A stretch of DNA of 64,000 nt, taken from positions 4,402,001-4,466,000 of the forward strand of contig NZ_JACCCC010000001.1 in assembly GCF_013408795.1 (NCBI RefSeq), in the 5' to 3' direction. This DNA is from Spinactinospora alkalitolerans. GTDB lineage: Bacteria; Actinomycetota; Actinomycetes; Streptosporangiales; Streptosporangiaceae. Shown here piece by piece: positions 9,511 to 18,617 of the stretch (within the stretch, counting starts at the first letter, position 1; every line of letters starts with the position of its first letter). Below the pieces are notes generated by a model. It was given only the letters and a program-made list of their open reading frames with translations. It was not told the origin of the DNA and did no database searches. The position numbers were made by a program, and so were the translations under genes.

Positions 9511-9966
9511 ATGCGGAGATTCGCCGATGTCGCCGCCCTGGTCGCGGCCCAGGGGGAGCACCTGGGGCACAGCGAGTGGCACACCATCGACCAGGACCGG
9601 ATCGACCTGTTCGCCGACGCGACCGACGACCACCAGTGGATCCACGTCGACGCCGAGCGCGCGGCCCAGGGGCCCTTCGGCGCGACGATCGCGCACGGCT
9701 TCCTGTCCCTGTCCCTGCTCCCCGCATTCGGCCCCGAGGTCTACACGCTGGACAAGCCCCCGGCGATGGGCATCAACTACGGACTTAACAAGGTGCGCTT
9801 CCTGCAGCCCGTGACGGTCGGCTCCCGGGTGCGCGACGGCATCGAGCTGACCGAGGTCAAGGAGACCCCCAAGGGGCTGCTGCTGACCATGGGCCACCGG
9901 GTCGAGATCGAGGACGAGGAGCGCCCCGCCCTCATCGCCGAGACCCTCTCGCTCCTGGTCCCCTAG
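9511..9966 (+). CDS. MaoC-like enoyl-CoA hydratase (R-specific)
   Basis: A 151-residue hot-dog-fold protein, the usual length for single-domain MaoC hydratases. The catalytic segment FADATDDHQWIHVDAERA carries the conserved Asp and His of R-specific enoyl-CoA hydratases, followed by the helix FGATIAHGFLSLSLLP. It should hydrate 2-enoyl-CoA to (R)-3-hydroxyacyl-CoA in fatty acid or polyketide-related metabolism. The ATG at 9511 was chosen because GAGG is three and AGGAG ten bases upstream; a GTG at 9493 is less well placed. It stands alone here. Confidence 0.92.
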   Translation: MRRFADVAALVAAQGEHLGHSEWHTIDQDRIDLFADATDDHQWIHVDAERAAQGPFGATIAHGFLSLSLLPAFGPEVYTLDKPPAMGINYGLNKVRFLQPVTVGSRVRDGIELTEVKETPKGLLLTMGHRVEIEDEERPALIAETLSLLVP

Positions 9967-10558
9967 TCAGGACACCCCCGCCGCGCCCCCGCCGGGGCCA
10001 CCACCCCCGGTTCGGGGCCGGCGACGCCCAGACCGGCGAAAAGGACGCACTCCCGGCCGGATGTGGCCAGTATCCAGGGCCCCCGGGCGGCGGATCGGCG
10101 CGGGCCCCGCCGCCGGCCGCCCGGTCCGCACCCGCCCCGCCCTCCACCGCGCCCCCGCACTTCCCTTACGTGCGTCCGCATCACCGCAGGTCGGACGTTG
10201 ACGCCCGGGAGCGGACCGGTGACGGTGAGCGCCGCGCCGACCTCGGCCGGTCCCGAATCCGACGCGAGCCGATCGGTGGACGGGCGATAATGCCTGCGAG
10301 GGCCCGGATTAGTATCATCTCGGTCATCCGTAACCGTTCTTTGTCGCTTCGCCGCAATCAACTCCGGTTCGGAACGGCCCCATCCCCCCATGGCGGACGG
10401 CCGCCGGGCGACAGCTACGCTCCGCACACGCCTTCGCACACGAACAGGTTCACGACAAAGATGATCACAGCGTCTCCGCCGCCGGGGCAACGACGCGTGT
10501 CCCGGTCCGGCGTGCGAGATCTCCCATCGCGCACGCGGCGCGTCCGGCCGGAGGCGCC
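9967..10558. other. Intergenic region, 592 bases
   Basis: No convincing gene is seen. A long minus-strand open frame (9963-10490) is arginine-rich with no domain-like pattern. An AT-richer patch at about 10285-10350 includes TTAGTATCAT and may contain the promoter of the downstream 486-residue protein gene, which would give it a long leader. Confidence 0.5.
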
Positions 10559-12019
10559 ATGAGCACCGGCGCCGAGCCGATGCCGCAGTGGCACCACGTC
10601 ACCCTCGCCATCGCCCCGGACGAGCGCAGCGCCGAGGTCACCATCGAGGGGCGCACCCGACTCGTGACCGGCCAGGGCGCCAAGGAGACCCGCCGCGCCG
10701 CCATCGGCGCCATCGCCGAGTACGCCACCCGCACCGGTCGGCACGTGGTGATCGACGCCCAGGACGCCCACAGCGTGTGGCAGCTCGTCGCCACCCCCGC
10801 AGGGGTGGTACGCGCCGCGGCCACACCGCCGCAGCCGCCCCAGCGCTCCCGCCGCGGCCGCAGGCTCGCCGTCGTGGCGGTGGGCGGCGTGCTGGCCGTC
10901 GGGGTCCTCGCCGGCGCCGGCGTCGCCGCGGTCCGCCTCCTGCCCGACGCCACGGTCGTCCCGGTGGACGGCTCCTCCGCGCCGGCCTCCGCCACCTTCG
11001 AGACCCGGCCCGCGCCCCCCGGCTTCACCCGGCAGGCCGACTGGCGGCTGCCGATGGCGCCGGGCACCCGCCCCGCCGTCGCCCTCGACGGCAGCGCGGC
11101 CGCGCTGATCGATCCCGACGAGCGGCTGATGGTCGTCGGCCCCGGCGGAACCGAGACCTGGTCGGCCGAGCTGCCCGTGGAGGTCGGCGACATCGACGGC
11201 CCGCTGCGGTTCGCGCGCGACGGCGACACCCAGCGGGTCGTGCTCGTCGGCGACGGAGCGCTGTGGCTGTGGCCCGCCGGAGGCGGCGTTCCCGAGCGGT
11301 TCGACCTGCCCGATGACGCCGAGGTGTCCTTCGCCGGCACCGGCCCCCTCGTCACCGCGGGCGACGATGCCTTCGTGCCCTCGTTCGCGGCCTCGTCGGA
11401 GGACTCCGCCGAGGCGGCGGCGTCCCCGGGAGGCTTCTCCGAGGGGGAGCTGGTCCGCGTGGAGCCGCCCGGGGGCACCGGCGCGATGCTCGCCGACGGC
11501 GGCGAGGTGCTCGCCGCGTCGGCCGACGGCCCGTGGGCCTGGGCGGGCGGCGAGGAGGAGCCGCGCGAGGTCGAGGCGGACCGGCCCGAGGGGGCCGAGG
11601 AGGTGGATCGGGTGCTGACCGCTTCGGCGGGCTACGTCATCGTGCGCTGGAGCGCCGACGACGAGGACCGGACCGTGCTCGCCGTCCACGACGCCGGCGA
11701 CGGCTCGGTCACGGCCTCCGCCGCGATCGCCCCGGACGAACTGGAGGACGCCCGCTGGGTGGACGGCGACCGCACGGCCGCCTACGGCCCCCTGCTGGTG
11801 GATCTCGCCGACGGCACCACCGATGTCCTGTCCGGCTTCATCCCCGTCAACGCGGCGGGCGACACGCTCTACGGCGAGCTGGACGGCGCCCCGGTGGCCG
11901 TGGGCGCCGACGGCGAACCGGTGGAGCTGGAGGAGGACACCGCACGCCCGTGGGGGCTGCTCGACGGCCGTGCGGTCGTCGTCGCCGACGACGACCTCTA
12001 CGCCCTCTCCCCCGAATGA
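10559..12019 (+). CDS. Single-pass membrane protein with extracytoplasmic repeat domain
   Basis: A 486-residue protein of unrecognised family. Residues 1-85 form a cytoplasmic domain (WHHVTLAIAPDERSAEVTIEG...), next comes a Pro/Arg-rich linker, and a transmembrane helix follows at about 103-125 (LAVVAVGGVLAVGVLAGAGVAAV). The outer part, about 140-486, is acidic and built of short beta repeats such as LMVVGPGG, LVGDGALWLWPAGG and VVVADDDLYAL, suggesting a beta-propeller. The N-terminal domain plus a single helix resembles actinobacterial proteins associated with type VII secretion loci, but no esx or ecc gene is present here. ATG at 10559 follows GGAGG. Confidence 0.75.
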   Translation: MSTGAEPMPQWHHVTLAIAPDERSAEVTIEGRTRLVTGQGAKETRRAAIGAIAEYATRTGRHVVIDAQDAHSVWQLVATPAGVVRAAATPPQPPQRSRRGRRLAVVAVGGVLAVGVLAGAGVAAVRLLPDATVVPVDGSSAPASATFETRPAPPGFTRQADWRLPMAPGTRPAVALDGSAAALIDPDERLMVVGPGGTETWSAELPVEVGDIDGPLRFARDGDTQRVVLVGDGALWLWPAGGGVPERFDLPDDAEVSFAGTGPLVTAGDDAFVPSFAASSEDSAEAAASPGGFSEGELVRVEPPGGTGAMLADGGEVLAASADGPWAWAGGEEEPREVEADRPEGAEEVDRVLTASAGYVIVRWSADDEDRTVLAVHDAGDGSVTASAAIAPDELEDARWVDGDRTAAYGPLLVDLADGTTDVLSGFIPVNAAGDTLYGELDGAPVAVGADGEPVELEEDTARPWGLLDGRAVVVADDDLYALSPE

Positions 12020-12138
12020 CCGCCCGGCGACCGCCCCGCCCCGCTCCCCCTGCCCTGCACAGCCCTTCCGACCGATCTTTCTCCCCAGCGATCCGGTCTC
12101 CCCCGACCGGGTCTCCCCCTATGTGAAAAGGAGAATGG

Positions 12139-12819
12139 ATGTCCCATTCAGCACGCGCGGTCGGCGTGACCGCCGCGGGCCTGCTGGCCTTCGGGCTGGC
12201 CACGGCTCCGGCGTACGCCGAAACCGCCGAAGAGGTGGCTCCCGAGGCCGCCTCGGCGCCCCAGGGCGCGGAGGCGGGGGACGACCTGTCCCTGGCCGTT
12301 CCGGGTGTGGCCGAGGCAGGCGTCAACCTCCTGCCCGATGACCCGCCCGGTGGCGGCGGTGAGGACCCCGACCCGGGCCCGGACCCCGAACCGGAGCCCG
12401 AACCGGAGCCCGAGCCCGAGCCCGAACCCGAGCCCGAACCCGAGCCCGAACCGGAGCCGGAACCCGAGCCCGAACCGGAGCCCGAACCGGAACCCGAGCC
12501 CGAGCCGGAGCCCGAGCCGGAGGACCCGGGTCCCACGGACCCGGCGCCCGGCCCCGAGGACCCCGGTAACGGCGGCGGCTCCGGTGGCGGCCCCGGCGAC
12601 GGCGGCGGCCCGGCCTCGCAGGTCGGCGCCCAGGCGCCCGCGACCGGCACCACGGTCGAAGTCGGTGACGGCGGCGACTCCGGCGGTTCGTCCGCCGGGG
12701 AGCAGCTCCCGGTCACCGGCGTCGACCTGTCGGGCTTCGTGCTCGGCGGGGTCCTGGCCATGGGCGTGGGCGCGGTGACCGTCTACGCGACGCGGCGCCG
12801 CACCTCGCCGGCGCAGTAG
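12139..12819 (+). CDS. LPXTG cell-wall anchored protein with Glu-Pro stalk
   Basis: A 226-residue secreted protein. A signal peptide is cleaved probably after AYA (residue 27). A Glu-Pro dipeptide repeat of about 23 units (residues 82-127) follows, then a Gly/Pro-rich linker and a sorting signal: LPVTG at 190-194, a hydrophobic helix and RRR. A sortase should link it to peptidoglycan. The Glu-Pro repeat would form a rigid acidic stalk. No globular binding domain is apparent, so it may be a spacer or surface coat protein. AAGGAG lies five bases before the ATG at 12139; an ATG at 12135 is out of frame. No sortase gene lies in the window. Confidence 0.85.
   Translation: MSHSARAVGVTAAGLLAFGLATAPAYAETAEEVAPEAASAPQGAEAGDDLSLAVPGVAEAGVNLLPDDPPGGGGEDPDPGPDPEPEPEPEPEPEPEPEPEPEPEPEPEPEPEPEPEPEPEPEPEPEPEDPGPTDPAPGPEDPGNGGGSGGGPGDGGGPASQVGAQAPATGTTVEVGDGGDSGGSSAGEQLPVTGVDLSGFVLGGVLAMGVGAVTVYATRRRTSPAQ
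12382..12519 (+). repeat. Coding tandem repeat of 6-bp GAACCG/GAGCCC-type units
   Basis: About 23 units of GA(A/G)CC(G/C) encode the Glu-Pro stalk of the LPXTG protein. Third positions vary, so the tract is selected at the protein level, yet it remains liable to slippage and length variation. Confidence 0.9.
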
Positions 12820-13064
12820 GACCGTCCCGGGCCGCCCTTCCGCGGCGGCCCGGGCGCGGACCGCCCCCGAACACCGGCGCGGCCGTCGTGCATCCCGAGG
12901 ATGTGCGGCGGCCGCGTCGCGTTTCACCCCCGACGCCGCGAAGGTCACCGAGGTCTCCGGAAATCCCGTAGCCTGCGCCTTTCGCGGCCACGGCCTGCCG
13001 TACGGCCTTGTTCACCGCCGGGCGGCGGGGCCGGCTGGGCGCACAGGGTGGCTCCCTCGGCGAT

Positions 13065-14176
13065 CTCGGCCTTGAGTTTTGACCTCGACCATCGGGGGCC
13101 GGGTGATCTTCAAGGGCATCAACGGCTCGGGCAAGTCGCGCACCCTGGAGCTGCTGCTCCCGCTGTGCCTGGACGGCGATCTGCGCACCATGGGGTGCAA
13201 GGGCTTCGGCACCGTGAGCATGAGCCGGCTCATGCTCGACGACTACAGCGCGGGCTCCTCCCGGACGGGCTACGCCTGGATCGAGCTGCGGCGCGTGCTC
13301 CCCGACGGCACCGAGGACTTTCTGACCTGCGGCGTCGGGGTGAAGGCCGCTGCCTCCAGCCGCCAGAGAGGTCGAGAGGCTCATCCGCGCGGCGTCGGAG
13401 GCCGAGTCGCGGCTGGGCGAGGCGCAGAAGAGGGTCGCCGAGGCCGAGGCCGGCGTCGCCGACGTCGAGGAGCTGCACCGCCAGATCGGCTCGGCCGAGG
13501 CGCTGACCCGGCGGATGAACGCGGTGCTGAAGAGCGCCCGGCCCAGTCAGGGGGTGCGGGTGGAGCTGGCCTGGGAGCCGGCGCCGGACCTGGATCCGGC
13601 CGAGCGCTCGGCGTTCGCGCTGGCGAAGAAGTCCGTCGCCCGGCGCACCCCCGAGGAGGACGACCGGCTGCGCCGGGCCCTGATGGACCGCATCCGCGCC
13701 ACCCGCGCCGAGGGCCGCAGCAGCGGGTACGCCGAGGTGCTGGACAGCGCGCCGGACTACCGGCAGTGGTACGCCTACCGGGTGCGCATCCGCGACACCG
13801 GCCCCGACGGCCGCCCGCGCGACCGCCGGGTGCGCCAGCTCTCCTCCGGCGAGACCCGCCTGGTGTCGTACGTGACGCTGTTCGCCGCCAGCGCCGCCTT
13901 CTACGACGCGCTGGAGACCGACATCGACGGGCCGCTGCGCATGGTGCTGCTGGACGACGCGTTCGAGCGGCTGGACGACCCCACGATCGCGCGGCTGCTG
14001 GAGCTGCTGGTGACCTGGACATGGACTGGGCGATCACCTGGCCGTCGGGCTACGGCGTCTCCCCGAGGATCGACCGGATGCACATCTCCGACATCCTCAA
14101 GCGCAAGGGCGCCTGGGGCGTGGCCTGCGCCCGCACCACCTGGAACGGCACCGGCTTCGAGACGGCCGCGGCGTGA
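13065..14176 (+). pseudogene. Remnant of a TIGR02680 / JetC-type SMC protein (Wadjet-related)
   Basis: The N-terminal piece contains FKGINGSGKSRTLELLLPLC (Walker A) and SMSRLMLDDYSAGSSRTGYAW, typical of TIGR02680 proteins, which run to about 1,350 residues. At about 13365 the sequence jumps to a short coiled-coil and the C-terminal half (QLSSGETRLVSYVTLFAAS signature, MVLLDDAFERLDD Walker B), so roughly 1,000 codons are deleted. Frame changes occur near 13095, 13370 and 14012. The last looks like one lost G in a GTGGAC stretch, after which the family C-terminus MDWAITWPSGYGVSPRIDRM continues in another frame. Partner genes (TIGR02677-02679, DUF2397-2399) are absent. It is non-functional. Confidence 0.85.
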
Positions 14177-14415
14177 ACGGCGCTCCTGGCCGCCTTCGGC
14201 CGGGGACCGACCGCGGCCGGGCCGGTGTGCGGAGAGGATGCGGTTCCGGGACGCATGGCGCGCACCGCGCTGGGTAGGGCGCAGTTCGCGGGTTATTCCC
14301 CGCATCGGCTGTCGCGAGGGCAACACCGGCCCGGCGACGCCGCTGCTGATAGCTTCTTTACCAAGCGATCACTTCGCGAATCCAACGCAAGAACGTGTCA
14401 GAGGAAGGTGCGTAG

Positions 14416-15030
14416 ATGTCCGCGCCCTATTCGCTCCCCGAGCTGCCCTACGACTACAGCGCGCTTGAGCCGTGGATCTCCGGTCAGATCATGGAGCTGC
14501 ACCACGACAAGCACCACGCGACTTACGTGAAGGGCGCCAACGACGCGCTGGAGAAGATGGCCGAGGCTCGCGAGAAGGAGAGCCTGGGCACCATCAACCT
14601 GCTCGAGAAGAACCTCGCGTTCAACCTGGCCGGCCACGTCAACCACACCGTCTTCTGGCCGAACCTCTCGCCCGACGGCGGCGACAAGCCCGAGGGCGAG
14701 CTCGGCGCGGCGGTCGACGACGCCTTCGGCTCCTTCGACGCCTTCCGCGCCCACTTCAGCGCGGTCGCCACGGGCGTCCAGGGCTCCGGCTGGGCGATCC
14801 TGGCCTGGGACATCCTCGGCCAGCGGCTGATCATCGAGCAGCTCTACGACCACCAGGGCAACCTGGCCGCCGGCTCCTACCCGCTGCTGATGCTCGACAT
14901 GTGGGAGCACGCCTTCTACCTGCAGTACAAGAACGTCAAGGCCGACTACGTCAAGGCGTTCTGGAACGTCGTCAACTGGGCCGACGTGCAGCGCCGCTTC
15001 GACGACGCCCGCAAGGTCGCCCTCGGCTAG
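14416..15030 (+). CDS. sodA: Superoxide dismutase (Fe/Mn type)
   Basis: A 204-residue enzyme that dismutates superoxide in the cytoplasm. Metal ligands are visible: His in MELHHDKHH, His in GHVNHTVFW, and Asp and His in [12 protein letters not shown]. The overall sequence closely follows mycobacterial SodA, including QLYDHQ and [14 protein letters not shown]. Metal specificity (Mn or Fe) cannot be settled by eye. ATG at 14416 follows AGAGGAAGG. It is monocistronic, ending at a strong hairpin shared with the convergent DUF262 gene. Confidence 0.97.
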   Translation: MSAPYSLPELPYDYSALEPWISGQIMELHHDKHHATYVKGANDALEKMAEAREKESLGTINLLEKNLAFNLAGHVNHTVFWPNLSPDGGDKPEGELGAAVDDAFGSFDAFRAHFSAVATGVQGSGWAILAWDILGQRLIIEQLYDHQGNLAAGSYPLLMLDMWEHAFYLQYKNVKADYVKAFWNVVNWADVQRRFDDARKVALG

Positions 15031-15067
15031 AGCCGTTGCCTTAGCGGGACACGACCCCGCACATCCT

Positions 15068-15105
15068 GCTGAGGGGCGGCGCCCAACAGGACGCCGCCCC
15101 TCAGC
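15068..15105. terminator. Bidirectional hairpin between sodA and the DUF262 gene
   Basis: A perfect 14-bp stem (15068-15081 with 15092-15105, GC-rich, starting GCTGAGGGG) with a 10-base loop lies between convergent genes. It could end transcription from both sides. Confidence 0.8.
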
Positions 15106-15145
15106 ACGTCCGGGCCGCGGATCCGAGCACGCCAACGGCGAGGCC

Positions 15146-16819
15146 CTACAGGTCCCATTCCTCCCGCAGCGCCTGGAGCAGCTCCTCCTGCCGCCCCTCC
15201 AGCACGTCAGGCGTCCACTCACCGTGGTTGAGCACCTGGCTGGTGAGCGCAAAGGTGACGATCCCCTTTTTCCCGATGAAGTATTTCGCCTTCTTCTGGC
15301 CGAAGTCGTAGTTCTGCGCTTCGGAGTTCTTCCTCCGATTGAGGAGTACCAGGTTGGCGAGCGCGTGGGTCCATCGCATCCGCTCTTCCTCGTCGAAGGA
15401 GGCGAGCCATATCGAGTCCGGCTTCGGGTTCTGCGGCAGCACGTGCTCGACCGTGACGACCGAGTGATCGTAGACGACCCCCGACGCGTCGGCGAGGACC
15501 TCGTCCAGGCGGAGCAGGACGTACTTGCGCACCTTGGTGGACAGGTAGAGATCACCGTCGAGCGCCCGCACCGTGTCCCGCTTCTCCACGTCGCTCAGCT
15601 CGAAGTGGCGTGCGTCGAGTCCTTTACCGGCTGCGAGTTCGCGCAGGAGATCCGCGTAGCGCTGGGCGCGCGTCGAGGCGTAGGCACGCCGGATGAGCAT
15701 GCTGGCGGCCAGGCGCTCCAGGGATCGGAAGAACGCGTCGAGCCAGTGCGGGTCGTCCCCGTGGTTGCGCACCGCCCACAGCGCAGGTGGGCGCCAGTCG
15801 CTGTTGTCGAGTTGCGCAAGGCGCTTGAACCAGGCGTTGACCTTCTCCGCGCCGGCCGAGGCGGTGTAACTCTGATCCCGGACCTGGATGTAGGCGTCGG
15901 TGTAGGGAAGGAGAACGTCGTCGACGAACTCCGCGGCCTTGCGTGGTAGGTACTTGTCAAGCACCTGCCTGGGAAACTCCTTGAGCAGCTCGACCTTGGC
16001 GCGTTCCCCGGAGAAGATCATCCGCAGATGTAGGAAGATGTCGGCGAAGTCGTCGCGTCCGAGCGCCTCCTCGGCGTTCTCCCATTTGTCCGCGTAGACG
16101 TCCGAAATCTCCGGGGCAAGGTCGCCGATGATCTTCGACTTGAAGATGTCGGCCGCGGAGAGGTTGAGCCCTCGATCGTTCATGACGCTGAAGATCCGAT
16201 GGGCACTGTTCAGATCCGGGGTGCTGACGACGACAAGGTAGGTGCGGGCGCCGAGCATGCTGACCAGAGCAAGGCGCCGTTCCTCGCTCCAGTCCTTCAG
16301 GACCGAGTGGAGAGCGTCGGCATTGGCATGAATCGCCTGCTGGGCCTCGGTCTTCAGGGCGTCGGGTTTGAGATCGAGGAGGCCCTGGATGGAACCGGTG
16401 ATCTGGACGTGGGTTTCGAAGAACTCCGCGTCGCGGGGGCGCAGCTTCAGCCGCGGCTTGGGGGCGAGCCGAAGGATCTTGTTACCCGACTCGGCGATCA
16501 TTCCTTCGAGGTTGCCGCGCAGCTCGGCATCGTCCGTCAGGTCTCGAAGCACCGCCAGCAGGATGGTCAGCGTGGTCAGCCGCTGCTGCCCGTCGATGAC
16601 CTCGGCATTGGAGGACTGCTTGTTCTTCACCAGCACCACCGAGCCGAGGAAATACGGCTCGTCGCTGTCGCGGTCCAGTGCCTCGATCAGGTCGTCGCGC
16701 AGTTGGGCGGCCTGCTCGACCTCCCAGGCGTAGGGGCGCTGGTAGTCGGGGATCTGGAAGTCGTAGTCGCTGCAGAACAGCTTGTGCAACGGGACTTCGT
16801 GGGCTTCGAGCTGTTGCAT
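15146..16819 (-). CDS. DUF262-DUF1524 (GmrSD-like) protein
   Basis: A 557-residue protein. The N-terminal DUF262 domain shows IPDYQRPYAW and the DGQQRLTTL motif (about residues 75-83), the hallmark of ParB-like NTPases of GmrS type; FSVMNDRGLNLSAADIFKSKI follows. The C-terminal DUF1524 region has VEHVLPQNP with downstream Asn/His-rich HNH-like residues (LANLVLLNRRKNSEAQNYDF). Fused GmrSD proteins are type IV restriction enzymes that cut modified DNA; many homologues are uncharacterised. It starts 40 bases after the stop of the lasso methyltransferase on the same strand, so it may share that transcript. A hairpin terminator lies just downstream. Confidence 0.88.
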   Translation of the reverse strand: MQQLEAHEVPLHKLFCSDYDFQIPDYQRPYAWEVEQAAQLRDDLIEALDRDSDEPYFLGSVVLVKNKQSSNAEVIDGQQRLTTLTILLAVLRDLTDDAELRGNLEGMIAESGNKILRLAPKPRLKLRPRDAEFFETHVQITGSIQGLLDLKPDALKTEAQQAIHANADALHSVLKDWSEERRLALVSMLGARTYLVVVSTPDLNSAHRIFSVMNDRGLNLSAADIFKSKIIGDLAPEISDVYADKWENAEEALGRDDFADIFLHLRMIFSGERAKVELLKEFPRQVLDKYLPRKAAEFVDDVLLPYTDAYIQVRDQSYTASAGAEKVNAWFKRLAQLDNSDWRPPALWAVRNHGDDPHWLDAFFRSLERLAASMLIRRAYASTRAQRYADLLRELAAGKGLDARHFELSDVEKRDTVRALDGDLYLSTKVRKYVLLRLDEVLADASGVVYDHSVVTVEHVLPQNPKPDSIWLASFDEEERMRWTHALANLVLLNRRKNSEAQNYDFGQKKAKYFIGKKGIVTFALTSQVLNHGEWTPDVLEGRQEELLQALREEWDL

Positions 16820-16859
16820 GACGCCATCGTCTCGGAGTCAAAGGACAGTTCACATGGAT

Positions 16860-17927
16860 TCATGCATATCGACCCTTACTGGCCATGGCGAGGCGCACTT
16901 CCCAGCCGCCGTCCACCTGACGGAGGACCGGACACACCTCCGCGTATCCGGGGCGTCCGGCTTCGCGCCAGGATTCGGTCCAGCCCAGCAGGGTGTCCAG
17001 AGCACCCCGATCACCGGTGTGGACGACGTCCGCTCCGGTGCCGCGGTCGAGCAGTGCCGCACCATCGCCGCTGGTGCAACCGAGGCGCCAGCCCGCACTT
17101 CCCGTCCCCACGATGCTGAGCTCTTCAGGCCGGACGGCGTACAGGTAGGCGGTGAAGTCCTGAACGCTCTCGTCCTCAGTGAGCAGCCGCTGAGAGCGGA
17201 CGCTCATCAGGGTCCTCAGCAACCGCTCCGCCGCCTGCCGGTCCTCGGCCGCCCACGGAGCGGCGATCCACCACGGAGCGCCATCGGCGTCATGGGCGAG
17301 GGCGTCGACGCCGCGCGGGGGCACCAGCCACTGTGTCAGCACCTCGCCGTGCATCTCCACGTACCCGCCGGGAAACAGCGAGTCCGCGGCGATCCGGCCG
17401 TCGGCGGCAACGTGCGCCACGACGACGGCGTTCGTCTTCACCAGTGGGGTGACCTGGACCGGAGTGATGAGGAGCGCCCCTGGCGCGGCCTGGTCCACCC
17501 ATGCCTGCGGGATGAGGTCGGGGGTGGCCCAGGCGACGATCCGGTCGAATGGGCCGTGGTCCGGTGCGCCCTCGCGCCCATCGGCGGTGCGCACCTCGAT
17601 ACCGCCTCGGCCGCGCCGGCGGTGCAGCTCGCGTGCCCGGTCGGCGAGGTCTGGCACGACGTCCACGGACACCACGGCCCCGCCGTCACCGACGAGCTCG
17701 GCGAGGAGCGCCCCGGAGAAGCCCGACCCCGTACCGATCTCCAGTACGCGCGTTCCCGGCCGGACATCGAGTCGGTCCAGCGTCGAGGCGATGAGCCAGG
17801 CGACCGTCGTCTGCGTGACGAGACGCCCGTCGGGGTGCAGCGTGTAGTAGTCCTCATCGACGCTGTCGAGAGCGTCCTGAACGCGCGGGCTGAATTGCAC
17901 GGCGGCCTTTCCGGGGTCGGGTCTCAT
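16860..17927 (-). CDS. Lasso-peptide tailoring methyltransferase (protein L-isoaspartyl methyltransferase homologue)
   Basis: A 355-residue PIMT homologue. The PIMT core (residues about 30-215) shows RLVTQTTVAWLIASTL and SAM motif I VLEIGTGSGFSGALLAEL (61-78). About 135 further residues form a C-terminal extension absent from canonical repair PIMTs, which have about 210-230 residues. Lasso-associated PIMTs (cellulonodin-2 and lihuanodin clusters, established work) methylate a ring Asp, and the ester collapses to an aspartimide. Its start overlaps the B2 stop as ATGA, so it is the last gene of the lasso operon. The precursor core contains an Asp-Thr pair in the predicted ring, the expected target. 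Alternative: general repair PIMT, made unlikely by context. Confidence 0.9.
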   Translation of the reverse strand: MRPDPGKAAVQFSPRVQDALDSVDEDYYTLHPDGRLVTQTTVAWLIASTLDRLDVRPGTRVLEIGTGSGFSGALLAELVGDGGAVVSVDVVPDLADRARELHRRRGRGGIEVRTADGREGAPDHGPFDRIVAWATPDLIPQAWVDQAAPGALLITPVQVTPLVKTNAVVVAHVAADGRIAADSLFPGGYVEMHGEVLTQWLVPPRGVDALAHDADGAPWWIAAPWAAEDRQAAERLLRTLMSVRSQRLLTEDESVQDFTAYLYAVRPEELSIVGTGSAGWRLGCTSGDGAALLDRGTGADVVHTGDRGALDTLLGWTESWREAGRPGYAEVCPVLRQVDGGWEVRLAMASKGRYA

Positions 17928-18343
17928 GTGCGGAGCAGGAGCAGGTATGGGCGGTCCGGAGAGGCCGTCTCCCCCACGGGGCGGCCGCCTGCCTCGACCC
18001 AGGCGTGTGCGGCGTAGGGCATGAGACGGGCGCCGATGCACCAGTCGAGGGATCGACGGAGCAGGAGCGCCGTGAGCACCGCGGCGAGGGAGTTCTCCAG
18101 GCAGGCGGCCCGGCCCGGAAACCAGCGCGCAGCGGCGCGGCCGGCCGCCACGGCGGCCGCCGCCTCGTCCATGGTGGCTGACTTCGGAGTGTGGCGCTTG
18201 AGTTTTCCGACGATCACCACGCTGTGCTTGATGGGCAGCCGCAGGAGCAGGACCGCGGACGTGAATCCGAGGAGGCCGGCCAGGCGTTCCCGATGGCGCA
18301 GGCGGTAGGCAGAGGGCGGAGGAAGCGCCATGTGCGTGCTCAT
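17924..18343 (-). CDS. Lasso peptide biosynthesis protein B2 (leader protease)
   Basis: A 139-residue transglutaminase-like cysteine protease that cleaves the leader from the precursor. The catalytic Cys81 lies in RAACLENSLAAVLTALLLRR and His113 in YAAHAWVEAGGRPVGE, both standard for the B2 family. The N-terminus begins MSTHMALPPPSAYRLRHRER. Both ends overlap neighbours by ATGA, showing tight translational coupling between B1 and the methyltransferase. It acts with B1, which presents the leader. Confidence 0.93.
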   Translation of the reverse strand: MSTHMALPPPSAYRLRHRERLAGLLGFTSAVLLLRLPIKHSVVIVGKLKRHTPKSATMDEAAAAVAAGRAAARWFPGRAACLENSLAAVLTALLLRRSLDWCIGARLMPYAAHAWVEAGGRPVGETASPDRPYLLLLRT

Positions 18344-18615
18344 GTCCGATCTCCGGCGTCGGTGAGGAGTCCGTGGCCGCGCAGGGTCTCCACCAGGCGG
18401 CGGACATCGGCGAACAGCCGTTCTTCACTGACGTTGAAACTTGGAGCGAGTCCGGCGGCGATCGCGGCCGGCTCGGTGCCCTCGGCAAGCCCGGTCCAGA
18501 TCGCGGCGGCGGTGGGGTTGAGTCCGAAGAATTTTCCGGTGGCGAGGTTGAGCAGCATCGCCCCTTCGTCGGTGACCACGAAGTGGGTGTCGGCGGCCGG
18601 GGTGCCCGTCCTCAT
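18340..18615 (-). CDS. Lasso peptide biosynthesis protein B1 (PqqD-like RRE)
   Basis: A 91-residue RiPP recognition element of the PqqD family. It shows the winged-helix pattern VVTDEGAMLLNLATGKFFGLNPTAAAIW followed by FADVRRLVETLRGHGLL. In split lasso systems B1 binds the leader's YxxP motif and delivers the precursor to B2. AAAGGA precedes the ATG at 18615, two bases after the cyclase stop. The gene overlaps B2 by four bases. Confidence 0.93.
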   Translation of the reverse strand: MRTGTPAADTHFVVTDEGAMLLNLATGKFFGLNPTAAAIWTGLAEGTEPAAIAAGLAPSFNVSEERLFADVRRLVETLRGHGLLTDAGDRT

Positions 18616-18617
18616 AC

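Noticed and set aside
9963-10490. 175-residue minus-strand frame in the gap after the MaoC gene
   Set aside because: Composition is Arg/Gly-rich without pattern, and no ribosome binding site stands out.
12382-12519. CRISPR-like or satellite array
   Set aside because: Units are 6 bp without spacers and encode Glu-Pro in a clear coding frame.
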